Source: Hymenobacter sp. DG25A
GTDB taxonomy: Bacteria > Bacteroidota > Bacteroidia > Cytophagales > Hymenobacteraceae
Assembly (NCBI RefSeq): GCF_001280305.1
Contig: NZ_CP012623.1
Span: 2,914,001-2,978,000 of the forward strand
Direction of reading: 5' to 3'
Length of the DNA stretch: 64,000 nucleotides
Within the stretch, counting starts at the first letter, position 1. The number at the start of each line of letters is the position of its first letter. Under the pieces are notes generated by a model. That model was given only the letters and a program-made list of their open reading frames with translations. It was not told the origin of the DNA and searched no databases. Of this stretch, positions 34,186 through 43,750 are shown in pieces. Both the position numbers and the translations under genes were made by a program.

Positions 34186-37100
34186 TTAGTAGTTGGCGAA
34201 TACCGGTGGGGTAGCCGCCTCAAGTTCTTCGGCATCAGCGCTTTCAGCAGCACCAGGGCCATCAGCCGGACGGCCGGTTACCTTCTCGCGGATCTTCTCA
34301 TTGAGCAGATACATTACCGGTACCACCACCAGGGTAATAACCGTCGCAAAAGACAGTCCAAAAATGATGGTCCAGGCCAGAGGGCCCCAGAATACCACCG
34401 ATTCGCCGCCGATGAAGAAGTGCGGATTGCCGGAGTTGAACAGCTCGTAGAAGTCAATATTCAGGCCAATAGCCAGCGGAATCAGGCCCAGAATGGCGGC
34501 CGTGGCCGTCAGAATAACCGGGTTCAGACGCGTGCGGCCGGCCAAAATAATGGCTTCGCGCAGGGGCATGCCCTGGGTGCGCAGCATGTCGGTGAACTCC
34601 ACCAGCAGAATACCATTTTTCACCACGATACCGGCCAGCGCAATAATGCCCACGCCCGTCATCACAATGCTGATGTTCATGCCCGTAATGGCCAGGCCCA
34701 GCAGCACCCCGATGATGGAGAAGATTACCTCCGTGAGAATAATGAGCGGCTTGCTGAAGGAGTTGAACTGCGTAACCAGAATCAGGAAGATGAGGCCAAT
34801 AGCGCCCAGACCGGCCAGGGGCAGGAAGTCAGAGGTTTCTTTCTGGTTTTCCTGCGCGCCACCCATTTTAATGGTGTAGCCGGGCGGCGTGGGGAAAGCC
34901 TTCAGCGCCTGCTGAATGTTGGCCACCACATCGGGGCCGGTAAAGCCGTTCAGCACGTTGGAGGAAATGGTGATAACGCGCTTCACGTCTTTGCGCTTGA
35001 TGCCGCCGTAGGTGGTGCCATAGGTCACATCGGCTACAGCCGAGATGGGTACCTGGCGCACCTGGCCGGTGGCGTCACGGAACGTGAGTGGGGCATTCAC
35101 AATGGCGTTTACGTCTTCGCGGTAAGGCTTGGCGTAGCGCACCTGAATGGGATACTCATCATCCGGCGTCTTAAATTTACTGGCTTCCGAACCGTAAATC
35201 GAGGTCCGTACTTCCATACCAATCTGGGCCGTGCTGATGCCTTCGCGGTTGGCGCGGGTGCGGTCAATGTTCACGGCAATTTCCGGGTTGCGGTCTTCCA
35301 GGTTGGAGCGCAGCTGCTCCACACCACCAATGTTCTTCGAGTTGATATAGCGAATCACTTCCTTTGACAGCGCAGCCAGCTTCACGTAGTCGTCGCCGGC
35401 TACTTCAATGGCAATTTCCTTACCCGTGGGTGGGCCGCTGGCTTCCTGGTCTACTGAAACCTCGGCGCCGGGAATGCCTTTCACCACTTCCCGGATTTTA
35501 TTCATATAAGTGCTGGTGGGCGGGCCGGTCCGCTCGCTCAGCTCTTTGAAAGCCACGCCCACCTTGCCCAGGTGCGACTGCGACACGCCGGGCGCGCCGC
35601 CTTCGGTACCATCGGTAGCACCAATGGCCACGTTGGTCAGCACGGATTCCACATCAGGGTTATTGCGACCAATGACGCTGTAGATGCGTTTTTCCAGCAC
35701 TTTCGTTACAGAATCCGTGATTTCAACGCGGGTACCTACCGGCATTTTCAGGTAGGTGTACACAAACTTGGGGTCACCCTTCGGGAAGAAAGCCACTTTG
35801 GGCTTGCGAATGCCAACGGCCACAATAGACAGGAAGAACAGCACAATCATGCCGGCCATAATGGCCACCTGCCGCCACAGCGTACCACCGGTTACCGTGC
35901 GTACCAGGCTGGCATAGCCATTCTGGAAGCGCGGCAGCGCCCGGGTCTGGAACCAGGCAATCATCTTCACAAACACGAACTTATTGAGGAAGACGAACAG
36001 GATAACGGTCAGCATCAGGTTGCCCGTGAAAGACGAGCCGAATACATAACCCAACACCGCAATCAGCGCCATAATACCAATGGCAATGAGGAAGTTGCGG
36101 CTCATTTTCGGCTGGTTGTCCTCGGCGTGGTGGTCTTCGCGCTGCATGAAGCTCACGGCAAATACCGGGTTCATGATGAAGGCTACCACCAGCGACGACA
36201 TCAGCGTCAGAATCAGGGTAACGGGCAGGTAGTACATGAACGAGCCCACAATGCCGGGCCAGAACAGCAGCGGCACGAAAGGCGCTACCGTGGTCAGGGT
36301 ACCAGCCAGTACGGGCACAAATACCTCACCCGCCGCAAACTTGGCCGCGCGGGGCGTGTCCAAGTTGGGGTGCTCGTGCAGCAGGCGGTGGGTGTTTTCA
36401 ATCACCACAATGGCATCATCTACCACAATACCCAGGGCCAGCAGGAAGGCGAACAGCACAATCATGTTCAGCGAGAAGCCGAAGATGGGGATGAGCAGGA
36501 ACGCCAGGAACATGGAAATGGGCACCGAGAGACCCACAAACAGAGCGTTGGTAGTGCCCATGAAGAACATCAGAATCAGCGTTACCAGCAGGAAGCCGAT
36601 AATGATGGTGTTGATCAGGTCATGAAGCGTGACGCGGGTGTCGTTGGACGTATCACCGGTGACGGTGATGGTCAGCTCCTTGGGGAGGTTGGTCTTCGAA
36701 TCCGCAATGATCTGCTTGATCTTGTCGGAGGCGTCAATCAGGTTTTCGCCCTGGCGCTTCACCACGTTCAGGCTGATGCTGGGCTTGCCGTCGAGGCGGG
36801 CGTAGCTTTCGCGGTCCTTGAAGGCATCTTCCACGGTGGCAATGTCGCCGAGGCGCACGGCGGCACCGTTCAGGTTCTTCACCTGAATATCGGCAATGTC
36901 GGAGGCCTTGGTGTACTGACCGGCCACGCGCACGGCGCGCTTCTGGTTGCCTACATCAATAGAGCCGCCGGAAATGGTGATGTTCTCGCTGGCAATGGCG
37001 CGCTGGATGTCCGAAAAGCCCAGGCGCGAGGCGCGCAGCTTGTTCAGGTCCACGTCCACGTTCACCTGCTGCTCCAGGGCGCCAATGATGTCGACACGGG

Positions 37101-37632
37101 TGATTTCGGGCAGGGCCTCAATCTTGTCCTGGAAGTCATCGGCAAACTTTTTCAGCTGGCTCACGGGCAGGTTGCCGGCCAGGTTCACCGTCATAATGGG
37201 CATCTCCGACAGGTTTACTTCCTGCACGGTGGGCGGCGTGGGCAGGTCGTTGGGCAGGTCGCTGCCGGCCTTGTCTACGGCGTCCTTGATGAGCTGCTTG
37301 GCGTACTGCACGTCCACGCCGGAGTCAAACTCCACGTCCACGATGCAATAGTCCTGGTTAGAAGTAGAGCTGATCTTCTTCACCCCGTTCACGCTCTTGA
37401 TTTCCTTCTCCAGCTGGCGCGTCACCAGGTTCTCAATGTCCGTGGGCGAGGTGCCGGGGTACACCGTGGCCACGATGATGCGCGGAATCACGATATCGGG
37501 GAATTTCTCCTTGCCCAGCTTGATATAGGCGAAGATACCCGCGATACAGAGTATCACCGTGATGATGTAAATACTGGTTTTGTTGTTGATGGACCAACTG
37601 GTGGGGCCAAACTCTTTTTCAACGTCCTGCAT
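34186..37632 (-). CDS. RND efflux pump, inner-membrane permease (HAE type)
   Basis: The 1148-residue protein has the RND layout: one N-terminal helix, a periplasmic porter region, six helices, a second porter region and six helices. The proton-relay aspartates are in LGIVVDDAIVVIENT on helix 4 (Asp-Asp pair of the drug-exporting HAE group rather than heavy-metal pumps). FPDIVIPRIIVATVYPGTSP is a typical first porter segment. It should export hydrophobic compounds together with the adaptor and TolC-like genes upstream. It lies 63 bp downstream of the adaptor and 31 bp upstream of the carrier-like gene. Confidence 0.95.
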   Translation of the reverse strand: MQDVEKEFGPTSWSINNKTSIYIITVILCIAGIFAYIKLGKEKFPDIVIPRIIVATVYPGTSPTDIENLVTRQLEKEIKSVNGVKKISSTSNQDYCIVDVEFDSGVDVQYAKQLIKDAVDKAGSDLPNDLPTPPTVQEVNLSEMPIMTVNLAGNLPVSQLKKFADDFQDKIEALPEITRVDIIGALEQQVNVDVDLNKLRASRLGFSDIQRAIASENITISGGSIDVGNQKRAVRVAGQYTKASDIADIQVKNLNGAAVRLGDIATVEDAFKDRESYARLDGKPSISLNVVKRQGENLIDASDKIKQIIADSKTNLPKELTITVTGDTSNDTRVTLHDLINTIIIGFLLVTLILMFFMGTTNALFVGLSVPISMFLAFLLIPIFGFSLNMIVLFAFLLALGIVVDDAIVVIENTHRLLHEHPNLDTPRAAKFAAGEVFVPVLAGTLTTVAPFVPLLFWPGIVGSFMYYLPVTLILTLMSSLVVAFIMNPVFAVSFMQREDHHAEDNQPKMSRNFLIAIGIMALIAVLGYVFGSSFTGNLMLTVILFVFLNKFVFVKMIAWFQTRALPRFQNGYASLVRTVTGGTLWRQVAIMAGMIVLFFLSIVAVGIRKPKVAFFPKGDPKFVYTYLKMPVGTRVEITDSVTKVLEKRIYSVIGRNNPDVESVLTNVAIGATDGTEGGAPGVSQSHLGKVGVAFKELSERTGPPTSTYMNKIREVVKGIPGAEVSVDQEASGPPTGKEIAIEVAGDDYVKLAALSKEVIRYINSKNIGGVEQLRSNLEDRNPEIAVNIDRTRANREGISTAQIGMEVRTSIYGSEASKFKTPDDEYPIQVRYAKPYREDVNAIVNAPLTFRDATGQVRQVPISAVADVTYGTTYGGIKRKDVKRVITISSNVLNGFTGPDVVANIQQALKAFPTPPGYTIKMGGAQENQKETSDFLPLAGLGAIGLIFLILVTQFNSFSKPLIILTEVIFSIIGVLLGLAITGMNISIVMTGVGIIALAGIVVKNGILLVEFTDMLRTQGMPLREAIILAGRTRLNPVILTATAAILGLIPLAIGLNIDFYELFNSGNPHFFIGGESVVFWGPLAWTIIFGLSFATVITLVVVPVMYLLNEKIREKVTGRPADGPGAAESADAEELEAATPPVFANY

Positions 37633-37695
37633 GATATGGTCTTTGCGGGGTGGACGATACTCGCCGGCGCTACTGAGGCCGGGAGTGATATTCCT

Positions 37696-38823
37696 TTATA
37701 GACTAACCGTCTGTCCTTCGTTCAGATTCTGATACCCGGCTGAAATAACCTGGTCATCGGCCTTCAAACCGCTGGTTACCTCCACCTTACCGTTGTAGGT
37801 ATTGCCGGTTTTGATGATGCGCTTGGCCGCCACTTTCTGGTTGCCTTTCTGCTCCACTACCAGCACGTAGCTGTTTTGTTCATCCTTCTGCACCAGATCA
37901 ACGGGCAGTACGGTGGCGTTGCTCTGGGCGTAGTTCTGGATGCGCACCGTAGCTACCATGTTGGGGCGCAGCTGAGAGGCTTTGCTGCCCAGCACCCGCA
38001 GCTCTACCACAAACGTGCGGCTGGTGGGGTTAATAGTGCGGCTCACGGTGCGTACGGTGGAGGTAATTTCTTCGCCGCCGAGGTCCGGAATGGTAACTAG
38101 GGCCTGGTCGCCGGCTTTAATGCGGTTAGCATAGGCTTCGGATACATCGGCTACAATCTTGCCGCCGCTGCCACTTACCAGGCGTACTACGGGCACGCCG
38201 GGGCTGCCCATCTCGCCTACTTTGGCGGGCACATCATCTACGGTGCCGCTGAAGGGCGCTACCACGTTGTACATGGCGCGCTGGCGCTGCTGGGTGGCCA
38301 GGCTGCGCCGCAGGGCATCGTAGTTGTTTTTGGCCTGCAGGTACTGGATTTCGGTACCAATCTGCTGCTTCCAGAGGCGCTCCTGCTTCTCGTACACGGT
38401 GCGGGCCAGCTCCAGGCGGGTGCGCAGCTCGGCAATGCCGGATTCCAGCACGGCGGCATCCTGGGTGGCCAGTACCTGGCCTTTGCTTACCCGGTCGCCG
38501 CGCTGCACGCGGATGTTGGTAATGAGGGCCGGCACGCGGGGCGAGACGTTGGCATTTTCATCAAACTCTACCCGTCCCTGGACTTCCAGGTAGCTTTTAA
38601 AGCTTTCGGGCTTTACGCTGATAACCGATACGGGCGTGGCCTGAAGGGCAGGGTTGGCGGGCTTGCCGGTTTTGGCTTCCAGATCGGCAATTTTGGCCGC
38701 GTTGGTGGCCTGCTCCTGTTTCAGTTTGGCCAGCTCAGCCGCGGGGTCATTTTTGCCGCCGCAGGAAGCAGCCAGCAGGGCCAGGGCCAGTACGGCCGCC
38801 GAAGTAGTATTGGTAAAGTTCAT
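37696..38823 (-). CDS. RND efflux periplasmic adaptor (lipoprotein)
   Basis: The 375-residue membrane fusion protein has a lipobox LAASC after a short signal, a lipoyl/barrel-sandwich half ([20 protein letters not shown]), a coiled-coil hairpin ([20 protein letters not shown] to [14 protein letters not shown]), the second lipoyl half ([17 protein letters not shown]) and beta-barrel domains. It links the pump to the TolC-like channel. The ATG at 38823 is preferred; one at 38847 adds eight residues. It is 62 bp downstream of tolC. Confidence 0.94.
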   Translation of the reverse strand: MNFTNTTSAAVLALALLAASCGGKNDPAAELAKLKQEQATNAAKIADLEAKTGKPANPALQATPVSVISVKPESFKSYLEVQGRVEFDENANVSPRVPALITNIRVQRGDRVSKGQVLATQDAAVLESGIAELRTRLELARTVYEKQERLWKQQIGTEIQYLQAKNNYDALRRSLATQQRQRAMYNVVAPFSGTVDDVPAKVGEMGSPGVPVVRLVSGSGGKIVADVSEAYANRIKAGDQALVTIPDLGGEEITSTVRTVSRTINPTSRTFVVELRVLGSKASQLRPNMVATVRIQNYAQSNATVLPVDLVQKDEQNSYVLVVEQKGNQKVAAKRIIKTGNTYNGKVEVTSGLKADDQVISAGYQNLNEGQTVSL

Positions 38824-38885
38824 GAGGGAAAAGCGAGTCGCTTTCATCAGAGGACGGGAGTTTATAGTGGGGTGCCGGCGGCGGC

Positions 38886-40412
38886 TTATTTCTGGGCCTG
38901 GTACAGCGTACCGTTGGCTTTGGCGTAGTCTACTTTGGCCACCAGCACATCGTAGAGGGCGGCGTAGTAGTTGGTCTGGGCCTGGCGCAGGTCGGTTTCG
39001 GCGGTAATCACTTCCAGGTTAGAGCCTACGCCCTCCTGGAATTTGATTTTGGAAACGCGGGCTACTTCCGTGGCCAGATCCAGGTTGGCTTTCTGGTTAT
39101 TCAGCACGTCCAGCGAGTTTTGCAGGGTGGTTTCGCCCTGCTGGCGCTGCAGATCCACGCTCTGCTGCAGGGTGGTGAAGCCTTTGTTTACCTGCTCCAG
39201 GGCCAGCTTGGCCTGCTGAATAGAGTACTTCTTGCGGAAGCCATCGAACACGGGCACCTGCAGCTGCACGCCCACGTTGCCGAAGCCAAACCAGTTCTGG
39301 TTGATGTAGCCGGCCGAGTTGCGGGAATCCGGGCCGCGGAACTCCATCAGGCCGCTAAAGCGGGGGTCAGAGCCGGTTACGCCATACGCGGCCACCAGAT
39401 TCAGCTTGGGCAGGTAGCCCGAGCGGCGGTTGCGCACGTCCAGCACGGCCAGGTCGCGCTGGGTTTCCAGCAGGGAATACTCAATGCGGTTGCTGTAATT
39501 GAAATTATCCGTTGTCTGCACGGAGGTTTGGGCTTCGGTAATGGCGGCGCCCAGGGAGTCGGCCAGCAGAATGGGCTGGCGCTGGTCCAGACCCATTTGG
39601 AAGCGGAGCAGGTCCACGCTCAGGTCTACCAGACGCTGGGCTTTCTGCTGCTCAATTTTCAGGTTGTTGGCCTGTACCTGCAGGCGCTGCACGTCCAGCT
39701 TTTCCACAAACCCTTCTTTATAGGTCTGGGTAGTTTGGTATAATAAGGTGTCGAGGCGGGTGACGTTGCGGGCCAGCAGCTTCAGCCGCTCGCGGGCCAC
39801 CAGCGTGCTGTAGTAGGCTTTGCTTACCTGCTCCACCACATCAATTTCGCTTTGCTTGGTTTGCTTTACCGAGAGCTTCTCATACACGCTGGCCGCTTTC
39901 AGGCCCAGCAGATAAGAACCATCAAACAGCAGCTGCGAGGCCGAAATGGCGGCGTTGCCGGCATACTGCAGGCCAAAAGCCAGCGGCGTGGGGCCGGTCT
40001 GGGGGGCCTCGCCGTACTTGGGCTGCAGCACTACCGGACCGCTCTGGGCCTTCACAATATCCTCCTGGGTAAGCGTAGTGCCGGACAGCGGCGCGCCTCC
40101 AAAGCGGGAGAAATCCACCAGGGACTTCTGCAGCTTGAAGTTATCGGTAATGGCCGCGTTGCCATTGATCTGGGGCAGGCCCTGGGAACGAATCTCACCC
40201 ACGCGGGCTTTGGCTACCTGCTCATTCAGGCGGGTAGACTGCAGCGTGGACTTGTTCTGCAGAGCGTAATCAATGGCCTGCTGCAGGGTCAGGGGCATGG
40301 GGGTAGCGGAGGCTACTGTCTGGCCCGTGGAAGGCGTCTGGGCCAGCAGCTGGTGCAGTCCCAGAAAACCCAGCACCGCAAGCAGCAGCAGGAAGCGAAG
40401 CATGTTTTTCAT
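38886..40412 (-). CDS. TolC-family outer-membrane channel
   Basis: The 508-residue protein begins with a signal peptide ([20 protein letters not shown], cleaved near LLAQ). Two homologous long helical halves follow ([21 protein letters not shown]; later [20 protein letters not shown]), and the [18 protein letters not shown] signature of the outer efflux domain is near the end. It is the outer channel of the tripartite pump. It is 21 bp after tetR and 62 bp before the adaptor gene. Confidence 0.95.
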   Translation of the reverse strand: MKNMLRFLLLLAVLGFLGLHQLLAQTPSTGQTVASATPMPLTLQQAIDYALQNKSTLQSTRLNEQVAKARVGEIRSQGLPQINGNAAITDNFKLQKSLVDFSRFGGAPLSGTTLTQEDIVKAQSGPVVLQPKYGEAPQTGPTPLAFGLQYAGNAAISASQLLFDGSYLLGLKAASVYEKLSVKQTKQSEIDVVEQVSKAYYSTLVARERLKLLARNVTRLDTLLYQTTQTYKEGFVEKLDVQRLQVQANNLKIEQQKAQRLVDLSVDLLRFQMGLDQRQPILLADSLGAAITEAQTSVQTTDNFNYSNRIEYSLLETQRDLAVLDVRNRRSGYLPKLNLVAAYGVTGSDPRFSGLMEFRGPDSRNSAGYINQNWFGFGNVGVQLQVPVFDGFRKKYSIQQAKLALEQVNKGFTTLQQSVDLQRQQGETTLQNSLDVLNNQKANLDLATEVARVSKIKFQEGVGSNLEVITAETDLRQAQTNYYAALYDVLVAKVDYAKANGTLYQAQK

Positions 40413-40433
40413 AGATAGTGAAAAGGGAAAGGG

Positions 40434-41045
40434 CTATTCTTCCGTCGCCTGACGGTATTCGTTGATCAGTTGGTGGCCTTTGATAGTGGAAACACCGATA
40501 AGGAAGTGCTCAATCATGGCCGAGTTCACGCGCTGCAGGCCAAACTGCTTGGGCGGGAACACCACGTTGTTAAACATCAGCTCGATTTCGGCCAGGTGCA
40601 GGCGGGCCAGCACCTCCACATCCAGATCCGGGCGGTACAGGCCTTCTTCCATGCCCCGCTGAATGTTGGCGGCTACTTTGGCCAGAATGAAAGTGTTCTT
40701 GTGCTCATCAAACAGCGTCCAGGCCTGGGGGTAGTATTTCTGGAGGTCGTGAAAAATGCCGGGGTGAATGTTGGACAGCATGTCGCGGTGCCAGTCAATC
40801 ATATTGAACATGGCTTCCAGCGCATTGTTGCCTTTGGCGAAAGCCGTTTCGCAGTCCACCTCTTCCTTCTGAAGATGCTGCTGCATCACGGCCAGCACAA
40901 TCTGGTCCTTGTTCTCGAACCATTTGTAGAGCGTCTTTTTCGACATGCCCAGGCGGCTGGCAATGTCGTCCATCGACACGCTGCGGATGCCATTCCGCAT
41001 AAAAAGCTCCACTGCCCCTACTAAAATCCGTTCTTTAATCTCCAT
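40434..41045 (-). CDS. TetR-family repressor of the efflux operon
   Basis: The 203-residue protein has an N-terminal helix-turn-helix (GIRSVSMDDIASRLGMSKKT, then LYKWFENKDQIV) and a ligand-binding helical domain. It is the first gene of the operon tetR, tolC-like, adaptor, RND, carrier-like. A perfect inverted repeat in its own promoter (41063-41096) is the likely operator, so autorepression relieved by an effector that is probably a pump substrate is the expected scheme. The effector is unknown. Confidence 0.94.
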   Translation of the reverse strand: MEIKERILVGAVELFMRNGIRSVSMDDIASRLGMSKKTLYKWFENKDQIVLAVMQQHLQKEEVDCETAFAKGNNALEAMFNMIDWHRDMLSNIHPGIFHDLQKYYPQAWTLFDEHKNTFILAKVAANIQRGMEEGLYRPDLDVEVLARLHLAEIELMFNNVVFPPKQFGLQRVNSAMIEHFLIGVSTIKGHQLINEYRQATEE

Positions 41046-41053
41046 TGCGGGGG

Positions 41054-41087
41054 CAAAGGTACAATGGAAACTTTGTATGACTTCAAA
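41054..41087 (-). promoter_or_regulatory. Promoter of the efflux operon
   Basis: On the minus strand TACCTTTG (41054-41061) is an exact -7 element, and TTTG (41084-41087) lies 22 bases upstream, near the -33 position. Transcription would start about five bases before or at the tetR start codon region, giving a very short leader. The -33 box lies inside the operator palindrome. Confidence 0.65.
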
Positions 41088-41096
41088 GTTTCCATT
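41063..41096. promoter_or_regulatory. TetR operator palindrome
   Basis: AATGGAAACTTTG and its exact complement CAAAGTTTCCATT, 13 bp each, are separated by 8 bases. The palindrome lies between the -7 box and the upstream side of the -33 box, so a bound repressor would block polymerase. Confidence 0.8.
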
Positions 41097-41288
41097 AATT
41101 TTTTTCTATGTTTTCTGGTCGGGTCATGGCCTGTAGTATTTCTGACGCCGAAACCCTGCTTTTACTTTAGGGTTACGCTGATTTTCCGGCATTTTTTTCG
41201 CGCCGGATGAGCTGCTGCTAGGCCAGACCGTAAAAACGCGCCGACGGTTGTACCTTGTCGGCCCACATTTTCCTTTTTTCTGCTCCTT

Positions 41289-41768
41289 ATGAAGATCCGC
41301 ACCGGCTTCGGGTACGACGTTCATCAACTCCGCGAGGGCCTGCCCTTCTGGCTCGGCGGCATACAGATTCCGCACACCCACGGCGCGCTGGGCCACTCCG
41401 ATGCCGACGTGCTCATCCACGTTATCTGTGATGCGCTGCTGGGCGCCGCCAACCTGCGCGACATCGGCTACCACTTCCCCGACACCGACCCGCAGTACAA
41501 AGGCATCGACAGCAAGCGCCTGCTGGCCGAAGTAATGCGCCTGCTCCGCGAGCATCACTACCAGATCAGCAACATTGACTCTACTATTTGCCTGGAGCAG
41601 CCCAAAGTAAACCCGCACATTGCGGACATGCAGCGCGTGCTCTCCGAGGTAATGGGCATTCCCGCCGAGGATATTTCCATTAAAGCCACCACTACCGAGA
41701 AGCTGGGCTTTGTAGGCCGGCAGGAAGGCGTGGCCGCCTACGCTTCAGTTTTGATTACCCGGTCTTAA
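41289..41768 (+). CDS. ispF: 2-C-methyl-D-erythritol 2,4-cyclodiphosphate synthase
   Basis: IspF forms the cyclic diphosphate in the non-mevalonate isoprenoid pathway. The 159-residue protein shows the metal-site residues in FGYDVHQL, HSDADVLIHVICDALLGA and FPDTDPQYKGIDS, plus the active loop ATTTEKLGFVGR. It is divergent from tetR across about 240 bp. It has the exact family length. Confidence 0.97.
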   Translation: MKIRTGFGYDVHQLREGLPFWLGGIQIPHTHGALGHSDADVLIHVICDALLGAANLRDIGYHFPDTDPQYKGIDSKRLLAEVMRLLREHHYQISNIDSTICLEQPKVNPHIADMQRVLSEVMGIPAEDISIKATTTEKLGFVGRQEGVAAYASVLITRS

Positions 41769-41863
41769 AAATCCGTTCCGTAATTTTTCCGGGGGCATGC
41801 AAGCTTTTCTTTAAGCTGGTGTCTTTGCTCCCATCTTCTTTTTCTCCCCGCATTTACTTTTGT

Positions 41864-43561
41864 ATGAAGCATCATTCCCTGTATGCGCTGCTGCTGGCCA
41901 CCATGTGCAGCACCGCGGCGGTGGCCCAACAAGCCCCCACCAAGCACAAGATTAAGGTTAAGCACAAGCCGAAAACCGAAAAAACCACCGCTCCCGCTGC
42001 GGAAGCCGCTGCCCCGGCCGCCGCACCCGCAGCAGCCACCACCGACTGGAAGCAGACCTACGCCGAGAGCATCACGCAGGAAGATCTGCGCCGCCACCTC
42101 ACCATTTTGGCTTCTGATGAGTACGAAGGCCGCGAAACCGGCGAGAAGGGCCAGAAAATGGCCGCTGAGTACATTGCCAAGCGGTTCCAGGAGCTGGGCC
42201 TCAAAGGCCCGGTGCCCAATTCCGATAACCCTTATGTGCAGCACTTCACCATGGTGCGCTCCAGCTGGGACGCCGCCAAGGCGCCCACGCTGAAAGTAGG
42301 CAGCCAGAGCTACAAGTGGCTCACGGATTTCTACGCTTCCGGCACCTCCCCTTTCCAGCAGCCTACTACCGTGCAGCCCGTGTTTGTGGGCTACGGCATT
42401 GAGCAGGACGACTACTCTGACTACGCGGGGCTGGACGTGAAAGGCAAAGACGTTATTGTGCTGATGGGCGAGCCGATGAAAGACGGCAAGCCGCTGCTGG
42501 GCAAAGATGGCCAGCCCAGCAAATGGGGCAAAGAATACCGCTCTAAGTCGGCGCTGGCTACGCAGAAAGGCGCCCGCAGCGTGTTCTTCGTGAGCTTTAA
42601 CCCGAACGACAATTTCGAGAAGACGGCCGCCCGCATGACGCCGTACCTGCAGAAGCCTACCATTTCCTTTGCTGATGCCAAGGATGCCCGCGCCACCACG
42701 TTCTTCGTGTCGCCGGCTGTGGGCTACAAGCTGCTGGGCACCAATGCCGCCGGCATTGCCAAGTACGATGCGGCCCTGAGCAAGGCCGGTAAGCCGGTGA
42801 AAGCCAGCTTCAAGCCCGCTAAATTCACCGTAACGGCTCCCAAAACGCAGGAGCAGTTCACCACGGAAAACGTGATGGGCTACCTGGAAGGCACCGATAA
42901 GAAGGATGAAGTGCTGGTGGTTTCCGCCCACTACGACCATATCGGCATCATCAACGGCGAGGTAAACAACGGCGCCGACGACGACGGCTCGGGCACGGTA
43001 TCGGTACTGGAGCTGGCCGAAGCCTTCACCAAGGCCAAGGCTGAGGGCCACGGCCCCCGCCGCAGCATCCTGTTCCTGACGGTAACGGGCGAGGAAAAAG
43101 GCCTGCTGGGCTCGGAATACTACGCCAGCCACCCCATTTTCCCGCTGGCCCAAACGGTAACGGACCTGAACATTGACATGGTAGGCCGCACCGACAAGGA
43201 CCACGAGGGCAAAGGCGACTACGTGTACGTTATCGGCTCCGACAAGCTTTCCTCCGAGCTGCACACCATTGTGCTGGCCGCCAACGACCAGTACACGAAG
43301 ATGGACCTGGACTTCCGCTTCAACGACCCACAGGACCCCAACCGCTTCTACTACCGCTCCGACCACTATAACTTCGCCAAAAACGGCGTTCCGGTGGCCT
43401 TCTTCTTCAATGGCGTGCACGATGACTACCACGGCGCCGGCGACGAAGTAAGCAAAATCGAATTCCCGAAAATGGAAAAGCGCGCCCGCCTGGTGTACTA
43501 CGCCGCCTGGGAGCTGGCTAACCGTGACCAGCGCCCGGTAGTGGATTCCAACAAGCAGTAA
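41864..43561 (+). CDS. M28-family zinc aminopeptidase, exported
   Basis: The 565-residue protein has a signal peptide (MKHHSLYALLLATMCSTAAV, cleaved near AQQ), a Lys/Ala-rich linker, a PA insert domain (YAGLDVKGKDVIVLMGEPM) and a peptidase domain with zinc ligands in SAHYDHIG, NNGADDDGSG, TGEEKGLLGSEYY, NIDMVGR and RSDHYNFAKNGVPV. It should act in the periplasm or outside. The ATG at 41864 begins the signal peptide; an earlier start at 41819 is rejected. A nested hairpin follows the stop. Confidence 0.94.
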   Translation: MKHHSLYALLLATMCSTAAVAQQAPTKHKIKVKHKPKTEKTTAPAAEAAAPAAAPAAATTDWKQTYAESITQEDLRRHLTILASDEYEGRETGEKGQKMAAEYIAKRFQELGLKGPVPNSDNPYVQHFTMVRSSWDAAKAPTLKVGSQSYKWLTDFYASGTSPFQQPTTVQPVFVGYGIEQDDYSDYAGLDVKGKDVIVLMGEPMKDGKPLLGKDGQPSKWGKEYRSKSALATQKGARSVFFVSFNPNDNFEKTAARMTPYLQKPTISFADAKDARATTFFVSPAVGYKLLGTNAAGIAKYDAALSKAGKPVKASFKPAKFTVTAPKTQEQFTTENVMGYLEGTDKKDEVLVVSAHYDHIGIINGEVNNGADDDGSGTVSVLELAEAFTKAKAEGHGPRRSILFLTVTGEEKGLLGSEYYASHPIFPLAQTVTDLNIDMVGRTDKDHEGKGDYVYVIGSDKLSSELHTIVLAANDQYTKMDLDFRFNDPQDPNRFYYRSDHYNFAKNGVPVAFFFNGVHDDYHGAGDEVSKIEFPKMEKRARLVYYAAWELANRDQRPVVDSNKQ

Positions 43562-43608
43562 GCTAATCCAAGGCGCTGACCCTGAATCAGGTGCTGCGCC
43601 CGGTATAC

Positions 43609-43692
43609 AAAGGGCCTCTTTTGCGCCGTTAGAGTAGTAACTTTATCTTCCGATAAGGTTATTTACTGGAACGAAGCATAAGAGGCCCTTTT
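43609..43692 (+). terminator. Nested hairpin after the M28 gene
   Basis: The outer arms AAAGGGCCTCTT (43609-43620) and AAGAGGCCCTTT (43680-43691) are separated by 59 bases. That interval contains an inner hairpin AACTTTATC-TTCC-GATAAGGTT (43639-43660, one U-G pair). A short T run follows the outer arm. It ends 59 bases before lutB and could be a terminator, a leader structure for lutB, or both. Confidence 0.55.
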
Positions 43693-43750
43693 ATATATAG
43701 GTTTCGGTTGTTCTGTTCTCGTTTCGAAAGCCGCCTCTACCGTTCCTGCT

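Noticed and set aside
34186..37632. Heavy-metal (CusA-type) assignment of the RND pump
   Set aside because: Helix 4 carries the Asp-Asp pair typical of drug-exporting HAE pumps, and no metal-binding methionine set or metal regulator was seen nearby.
35572..37701. Long plus-strand open frame (709 codons) over the RND gene
   Set aside because: It lies antisense to a clear RND pump and has His- and Gln-rich sequence typical of shadow frames in GC-rich DNA.
41855..41862. TACTTTTG just before the M28 start as a promoter
   Set aside because: It is only two bases before the ATG, so transcription would start inside the gene; no -33 at the right distance.
41765..43432. Long minus-strand open frame (555 codons) over the M28 peptidase
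   Set aside because: Antisense shadow of a gene with full catalytic motifs; composition is not protein-like.
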